DNA from: Elysia chlorotica
Taxonomy: Eukaryota; Mollusca; Gastropoda; Plakobranchidae
Length of the DNA: 64,000 nt
Direction: 5' to 3'
Assembly: GCA_003991915.1 (NCBI GenBank)
Contig: RQTK01000047.1
Span: 155,568 to 219,567 of the forward strand
Both the position numbers and the translations under genes were made by a program. A model generated the notes under the pieces. That model was not told where the DNA came from. It saw only the letters and a list, made by a program, of their open reading frames with translations, and ran no database searches. Below are positions 54,985 through 64,000 of this stretch, one piece after another (position 1 is the first letter of the stretch; every line of letters starts with the position of its first letter).

Positions 54985-56175
54985 TTATTTGAGTGCTTTT
55001 GTTTTAAAAATAAAAAATCAAATTCTTTTGTCTGACGGCCGGATTTAGACTCTGTCTCATAATTTTTAAATGTTTCCTAGTTCTAATGATTTAGGCCCTA
55101 CTATTTATTATGTAAAATAATCGCGATACAAAGCGGTTATATTGGTTTATAAAAAATGCCCATAAATAATACACACTGTAATATATACATATACGTATAG
55201 CAAAATTTGTATAGAAACACTCTTTTGCTTGGAGTTGTAGACTCGACCTTACAATACATCAACTTCATCAGATCTCAGAAAAGGATAAGAACATGATACA
55301 TGTAGACGTCTGGTATAACCAAATCTAGATACCAAAAAGCTCTCTCCTAATCTTTAATTTAATTGATTGAACATCCCCAGAAACTAATCATTAGCCTACT
55401 AGGTCTCAATGAAGATCAGACAGTGACGGGACCCAAGAAGGGAAGGTTAGGTTGGGGTTCGTTTGCTTTGTAGCATCCAATTTCAGCACCTAAACTAGAT
55501 TGCAGACAGGTCTAAAGACTAACTGCTCTAGAGATGAAAATTGCCCATCCTGCCACACAGAAGCAGAAAGGGGATACCATTTATAACTTCTGTATCAGCT
55601 TGACACATTTACTGCCACAGGGCCAAACAGTATGGGGCAAAACTGGAGAAATTTTTTCCTTTCCTTGTATCATACAGGGGACTTCCCTAGGAGAAGTTTA
55701 ATACATGTATTGCCCAATCACTTGACTTTTAGCTTTAGACCTTTTTACTTATTTTTGTGTGTTCATGTGATCATAATTCTTAATTCTATAGCTTTATTTA
55801 AAATTGCTGCCTCTTAAGGTTCTCAACATTATGTGGCCTATTTCTTTTAAGGGATGGGTAAATGAATCTGTGTCATATATATATATATAGATCCAGGTCT
55901 CTTGAATATCAAATTTAAAGCCTTAAATATGTTCGTTTTGTAATTCAAGTGTTCTGTCACTGTTGGATTTTTTCTCATCTAGAATCTTTGAAGTAGAACC
56001 CTGAATCTTGTAATCTAATTTGTATGATGTAGTTCTTCCCTGTAATCAGCTAGTCCTTATGGGTGTACTTTAAATCTGCTAAAGCAGAACTATTTTTTTA
56101 TCTGTATTTTCATTCAAAATTTCAGTTGGTTCTTCACATAAAAATATGTATTCTTTATAATTCTGATTACCACAG
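54985..56175 (+). other. Upstream region and 5' leader intron of the GPANK1-like gene
   Basis: AT-rich with a (TA)n run near 55878 and no coding signal. The acceptor at 56174-56175 implies an unidentified 5' UTR exon in this region or further upstream. Confidence 0.5.
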
Positions 56176-56190
56176 GAAAATACAACCAGC

Positions 56191-57357
56191 ATGGCTATGA
56201 TTGATCCTGCATACCGCAACTTGATCCAGTTTGTTCCAGAGCAACCTAGCCATAGTGAGAACTTGGCTGTTAAAGAAGTGTCAGCAGCAGCTTCCCTTTC
56301 TGGTCAAGATGTCAAGAGTTTTTATGAATCTGTTGTGGGAACACCCAGTTCATCCGTTTCAACACAGCCTCTCTCAAACAAGCAAGACGCCTACAGACGT
56401 GGCAAATCAGCAGCTAATTCTAACATTTCTAGAAAAGATAAAAGGAGGAGAAACAAAGCTGTTCTAAATATAAAAATTGAGCCTCTGTGTCACAATGATG
56501 CTGAAACAGAAGCAAGCTCCAACTTTAACATGCATGCTAATCATGTCAACTCAGCAAAAACTGTCCAGTCTCAGCCCTTCGACCATTTAGATCGCAGACA
56601 ATCCAAGTTCTTGCAAGCAGCTCAGTTAGGGAATTGTTCCAAAGTGTGTGAGCTGTTAGACCAAGGTGTCAATCTTAACTGTAAAGATTTCTATGGCTGG
56701 ACAGCCCTTATGTGCGCTGCCAAAGAAGGCCATGATCAAACAGTCATATGTTTGCTTGACCGTGGGGCAGATTCTACACTCCTTAACAATGAGGGGCTTT
56801 CTGCTTCATGTCTGGCAAGTCTGGCAGGCCACTTCAATTTAGCAAACAGCATCTTATCCTTTTCATCATCTATTCTAGCAACACCACAGCATGATGAGGA
56901 AGAAAGACTTAGTAGTTTTTACTGCTGTGTTTGTAAAGACCATTTCTCAAAGTCTGAGGAGACTGCTCACTCAACATCAACTGTGCACTTGTTCAACAGT
57001 GGGCGCAAACATAAACACCCGGCTTACTTGCTACCAGAGACAAATCGTGGTTTCCAGATGTTGCTGCGTACTGGTTGGCAAGTTGATGAAGGTCTCGGGC
57101 CAGATGGCAAGGGAATCAAGTACCCTGTCAAAACAGTCTTGAAAAGAGACAGGGAAGGTCTGGGGCAACAGTCAGAAGGGAAGAGGGCAAAAATCACCCA
57201 TTTCAATCCTCGGGATGAAGCAGCAGTACATTCAGTAATGTCAAAACCAACAAGGAATATTTCTGCCAGAAAGAGTGCTCAGTATGCATTAAGATCAAAA
57301 GAAAAAAGACAAAGGCGTAAAGAGATAGGATTTAGATTTGAGTTCAGGGACCTCTGA
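56191..57357 (+). CDS. GPANK1: G-patch and ankyrin-repeat protein, GPANK1-like
   Basis: Intronless 388-residue coding region; TGA at 57355-57357. The first ATG is at 56191, 15 bases after an AG acceptor (ACCACAG, ending 56175), so the 5' UTR is spliced. Order: a basic, NLS-like stretch (RKDKRRRNK, 81-89), two ankyrin repeats at about 138-225 (FLQAAQLGNCSKVCELLDQG and GWTALMCAAKEGHDQTV), a Cys/His motif (C245, C248, H260, H266), and a G-patch at about 287-331 (GFQMLLRTGWQVDEGLGPDG, then TVLKRDREGLG). Domain order and spacing match animal GPANK1 (about 356 aa in humans, from memory). G-patch proteins commonly act with DEAH helicases in RNA metabolism; the specific role here is unknown. It converges with the U2AF2 gene. 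Confidence 0.95.
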   Translation: MAMIDPAYRNLIQFVPEQPSHSENLAVKEVSAAASLSGQDVKSFYESVVGTPSSSVSTQPLSNKQDAYRRGKSAANSNISRKDKRRRNKAVLNIKIEPLCHNDAETEASSNFNMHANHVNSAKTVQSQPFDHLDRRQSKFLQAAQLGNCSKVCELLDQGVNLNCKDFYGWTALMCAAKEGHDQTVICLLDRGADSTLLNNEGLSASCLASLAGHFNLANSILSFSSSILATPQHDEEERLSSFYCCVCKDHFSKSEETAHSTSTVHLFNSGRKHKHPAYLLPETNRGFQMLLRTGWQVDEGLGPDGKGIKYPVKTVLKRDREGLGQQSEGKRAKITHFNPRDEAAVHSVMSKPTRNISARKSAQYALRSKEKRQRRKEIGFRFEFRDL

Positions 57358-60300
57358 TTGAACCAAGTATTTGGTTGTGTCTGTTTGTTTAGACATCATT
57401 AAACTGTTACAACATGAATGGGGAAGTTCTCATATCACCATTCATGGTTGGGTAGGCTTGAAAAAATCTTCATCATTTATCTTTCCAAATAGTAGCTGTC
57501 TTTTTTTCAAAACAACCTTAGAAAAGAAAACAATACCTGTAATTTAAATGTGATAAATAATTTTAGTTTATAAAGAGCATTTATAAGCAGAAGACTTTTT
57601 TATTGCTTAATGGGGGGAAAAAAGTGAAGGACTATAACCAGTGATGCTAATTTTCCGTAAATTATATGCAAATTTTCAGTTTAAAAAATGTTGGCATATC
57701 AAAGTTCAGTTAGAGTGTATCAAGGGGTTATGTCTTGTGATTCAATACTATGCAACTTACGGGGAAAAGGTTCAGAAAAAATATATTAAGGATCCAGTTG
57801 CCATCACTGTGTAATTGACTAAGTAATACTAATACTGATTAATACCATAGTCGTATATGAGTGCATCTAGCTGGCATAATATTTCTTGTGAATTATTTTT
57901 TATAAGCCATAGGCTACCATACACTTTTTTTTTCCTTTGATCTGATAATTCATAATAGTTATGGTGATCATATTGCTCAACGATATGATCCCATTCACCT
58001 GTGAAATTTTCAGTAGCAGAGAAGAAAAAATGAATTGCATTTAATAATTATTATACAGATAGTCACCTTTAGAAAGAATCTTAAAACGATTTAGTTCATA
58101 CTTTGTGCAGCAATTGCCTACCTAAGCATGTCTTTGCAACATAATGAGTGTAGGTTTAAAGTTGGACAGTTAAGTTTGTCAGTGAGGTCTAAGATTGTTG
58201 ACAAAATTTACCTGCCCATCTAATTGTGTGACAGGGATGGAAATATTTATTACATTTACAGGTTTACATGCTTGTGAGAACTTGGGTTTAGTAGAAGACC
58301 CAAAGGGTATTCAGCTGCAAACAACCAATTGTTATTTATATATTAATGGGATACTTTGATCAGGATTAAGTCATGCCTATAGATACAGATAGTACACATT
58401 GGTCATTTCAATATATATGATTATATTTTGTTTCTGGTTTGATTGTTGTTGTTTTTTTTACTTTGATAGAAAATACATTTACAATGTGATATGTTCTATC
58501 CTAAGCTTATCTTTGTGCACTTTTGTTGGGAAACTTAGCTTTAGCCTTTTTTTAACAGGGTTTTGTGTTGGAGAGGGCACAAAGTAGTTTTAAGATAAAG
58601 TGTGCTGCTTTTAATCAGGCTTTGGTGGGTTCAATTCAAGATAAAGCCACACTTTTTCCTTAGTTAAGATTGTTGTCTGTGTAATTTTAACGATAATAAT
58701 GGAGACTTCTTTCCATGTTTCCCTAAAAGATTGTTAGGAGAGTCTAGTCTAGTACACTTTCAGCCTTTGTTTTTCCTAAAAATAATCCTCACTCATGGCA
58801 ATAAGCTATGGAATATTTTTACGAGTTTCAATCCATTCCCAAAAAGGTTTACTTTATTAAGTTTCCATCCTACTTATGTAAAAAATCGAGTTGTGTGCCC
58901 TTTTTATTTGACTGTAGTAACAATTAGTGTAAGAATGTTCCAATGGAAATGAGTTTACTTATAATATAAATGCAATGTTCACTCAATACATTTATGTATC
59001 TTAAATACATTGGAAACCTTAAAAGAAAAGTCTGATACATGTAATTTGAATTTCTCATAAACTGAATTTTGCAAGAGGATAGGATTTTTTTTCCTCTTTG
59101 GCTCTATTAGAATCAGACTCATAATTCACAGTCTTTCTGGCACCACCATAAGCTGTTACATTTACAAAAGTACTATCTGACAAGTAGCATTCAATGCTTA
59201 TTGCTGCCCAAGACATGCTTTTGGAAAAATGGGATAGGGAGAAAGTTGTTATAGAAAGAAAACAATAGGAAACTCCCGCAGATGCAATTTTTCAAATAAG
59301 GAAAGCATTGTGTTTTAGATGTGTTCTTTCTGTAATTCGAATCTTCATTATTTGAAGATTTAATCCAGCCCATGCAATTGGAATTATGAGGTTTCCACCC
59401 CAAATGGTTGAATCAGTGTCAGTACATAGTACATTATTTGAATGATGAAGTCTCAGATAGCCCGCTGTGGTATCTGCATATTGATAACCAAAGGGAGAGC
59501 TCATGTGCTTTTAAATTTATTATGTCAGATTTAATCTTGTACTAATTCAAAGCACTTTGTGCTGAGCTCTGTACATGTATGTACTTGTTTAACATGATGA
59601 ACATTCTGTAAAGTATTTTTAAGTATGAATTTCAAATTTTTTAAAGAAAAGATTAGTAGTGTACCATGTTCATAAATCATGGTACATATATACATTTACT
59701 TGTATCTTTTATAAATTTGAATAAAGGATTAAAGAACATTTGATTTTGTGAATGGTTATATTTGTCATGTTCATTTTAGAAGTTTTGTGTAATTTAAAAA
59801 ATGAATAATAATTATTCAATTTTATCAATTTCAATATGACTTGAGTCTGATTAAAACTAAAATCCATTCTCATGCACACTCAACATGGCTGATTTAACTT
59901 GCAATATATTAGTTGCAGCATTTTTGTTGTTATCAAACATTAAACCCATCTTGCCTTTTCAAAGTATGCCCTTGAGTAGAAATTTATGAAAAACATTTTT
60001 TTAAAGACTGCCAACTTATGAAGTACAATGTAGCCTACTTGCAGAGTAAGTGGCAATTTCGAACTTAACAGTATGTCCAAATGTATCAAGTGAATGCATT
60101 GCACCTGGTGATTACTTTTGATAAACAATTAGTCTACAAGTTTGGAACTGCTTAAAATGTTAAATCTTAGAAATCAATCAAATTAGGAATGCAATTTCAC
60201 AATGTGTCATTGAAAAGACCCACGGCAATCGAGTACTTCCATAGAGCCTGCAACTGAGTGAGTACATGTAATACTAAAGGGTGCAGAAACTCTTGTTATT

Positions 60301-62149
60301 AAAAAATTTAAGATTTGTTTAGACCCCAATTTGTGCTGACATGTCACACAAAACAAATGTCTGAAAAGATTAAACCGTCTTCATTGTGTCTTATGTTTGT
60401 TCCCCTAAAGGAACTTGATCATAGAAATACACCAGTTTACATATTAATCTTTGGCCAGGGAAATAATTATGAACAATTACATAAAACATGTTTAACGATG
60501 ATGAACTACTCTTATAGACGCTTGGTGCTTGATTGATCAGAAGCAAATATAAAATTTTGAAATCTAGCTTAAGTGCGTGATATCGCTGACCAGGATATAA
60601 TGATGCGTCTTTACTATCAAGTTACATGGAACAAAGAAAATGTACATGTAAATGAAAAAGCACTGGTGCAGCTAGGAAAAATTGTATTTTCCCTGCAACC
60701 TGAAGATCATGTTTCTGCATGTAGGTTTGGAACGAGATATAATGTGGAAGTCGAAATAATAACTTAAAGTGAAGGCTTTTTAAAAATTTGCTAGTGGAAT
60801 ATGCTTTAAACGTTTAGGCGAAAAATTTTCAACAGTGAGTGTCTAGTAACAAAAAAAAAGGAATTGTTGCTTTAGAAGCTATTTATAAAGTACATATGTA
60901 TAAAGCCATATCTTAAACAGGGTTATCTTATGCTTAACCGGTCTTCACTGCAGTAGAGAGTCCTAAATTTAATTGACATTTTCCACAAATAAATAGAAAT
61001 TTAAACCATATTTAGGTATGCTGAAAGTCAGTTCAATTATTCTTTTCCTAAAAAAAACGAACTTGTTAATTTTTCCCTTCTTTATAATGTGTTTTCTATC
61101 ACATTTTGTAACCATAATTATGTTTTAAATTATTTGGAGTACATGAATCTTTTGATATCAAAATATTATCATTCTTCTTGAAAGAATAGAGTTTTTAGTG
61201 CAGACAATAATTATAATTTAAAAAAAAAAAGTTTTGAGAATTTAAATATTAAAGCAGAATCTTACAGCAATTTCTCATTTCAAAGCCAAGTAAAGTTACA
61301 CAATAGTCAATACATTAAGTTTTTAATTTTAGATTCACTTGTATCTCAATTTTGATGTTAGGAAAGTGTCATATTGGTAGAGTGCTTGGTATCCCCTTTG
61401 TGAGACCAGAAAATCTCAACGTTTTTTGTTATAATTTCATTTGAACTGCTTGGTTTACAGTACAGTAAATCAATCAAACCACAAACAATGAATAATCAAA
61501 AGGTATGCATACAACATACATCTCACAAGAGCTAACAGATGTCCAACAACTTTTTTTTTATTAAGTTTATTATTTCATGTTGGTAACAGAAGCTGACTTT
61601 ACACAGCTGAACATAATTATGTAGACAGCAAAATGGTAAAAAAAAAAAAAAATTCTCTTCTTATACCTATGCAAAAAAGGGTCTGAACTGATCTTCAGTC
61701 CCAAAAAAAAACTTTTTTTAAAGATAAAGAAAAAAGGAACATGCCCAAATGCACACTGCTCTTTAGCATTTCTAGCTATAAGAAAATTTTACAGCGTACA
61801 TTTTTGTTACGTTTACAGCACTGTGACAATAAATTGCAATGATACAAAGATATGACATACATATGGCGGCTTGTTCAATGTAAAATTTTGAGTGAGGTAA
61901 GTTCCAACTAACTTGCAATCCAGAAAACAAAAAATAATAATAAAACATAGATAGCGACAACTAGAGAGAATTACTGTATCTGACAAATGGGTTTGATTTT
62001 TTTTTCCATCCTAAGGAATTGGTCAGCATTAATACACAAGTTTTAATCTATGCTTTTAAATATTGACCCCCCCCCCTTTCCATAAGATCTAATTAGTTTT
62101 GACTTGAGGTAATTAACCAGAGATATATAATAAAACATACACAAAACAT
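57358..62149. other. GPANK1/U2AF2 convergent intergenic region and 3' UTRs
   Basis: AT-rich. Candidate GPANK1 poly(A) signals are ATTAAA at 57398 and AATAAA at 59720-59725 (followed by GT-rich sequence). Candidate U2AF2 signals on the minus strand are TTTATT at about 61557 and 61566. Small ORFs in this stretch lack any family resemblance. Confidence 0.5.

Positions 62150-64000
<1,851 letters not shown>

Noticed and set aside
60573-60767. 64-residue ORF in intergenic DNA
   Set aside because: No family resemblance, no splice context, AT-rich neutral-looking composition.

Overview
The window is eukaryotic nuclear DNA from an invertebrate animal. It has GT-AG introns of 0.1 to 11.8 kb, AT-rich introns and intergenic DNA, many microsatellites, and scattered SINE, LINE and inverted-repeat elements. 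The gene set (axonemal dynein, FBXW10/CDRT1-like, GPANK1, U2AF2) and the TAGATC-type simple repeats suggest a lophotrochozoan, probably a gastropod mollusc. The taxonomic placement is inference.

Layout. (1) About 78-26234, minus strand: the 5' half of an axonemal dynein heavy chain, best matched to DNAH3. From 25673 leftward, 37 exons join in one open frame of 1876 codons, covering N-terminal tail, stem, linker, AAA1, AAA2 and the start of the AAA2-AAA3 spacer. The gene runs off the left edge. (2) 26235 to about 28010: a head-to-head intergenic/5' leader region with a tandem duplication and weak RFX X-box-like sites. (3) 28043-48708, plus strand: a complete nine-exon FBXW10/CDRT1-like gene (1262 aa) with a Cys-rich N-terminus, an F-box, WD40 repeats and a long basic, Pro-rich tail ending in a coiled coil. 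Its second coding intron (29611-41380) is packed with repeats. (4) 48709-56190: long 3' flank, a (CT)n/(GATA)n block around a 549-bp assembly gap, a LINE 3' fragment, and a cluster of inverted repeats with TAGATC arrays. (5) 56191-57357, plus strand: an intronless GPANK1 coding region (388 aa; ankyrin repeats, Cys/His motif, G-patch). (6) 57358-62149: 3' flank and convergent intergenic DNA. (7) 62150-63669, minus strand: the last three coding exons of U2AF2, encoding the UHM; the rest lies beyond the right edge.

The genes do not form one pathway. The dynein is a motility gene, the FBXW10-like product is a predicted SCF substrate receptor, and GPANK1 and U2AF2 are linked to RNA processing. I see no gene cluster that looks like a new biochemical system. 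The newest-looking material is in the mobile elements: a TTAA-flanked piggyBac-type MITE, two copies of an unnamed terminal-inverted-repeat family, interleaved inverted repeats at 54.5-55.0 kb, and a tRNA-derived SINE family with a shared core. Several dynein introns also carry degenerate copies of the neighbouring exon end and splice donor.
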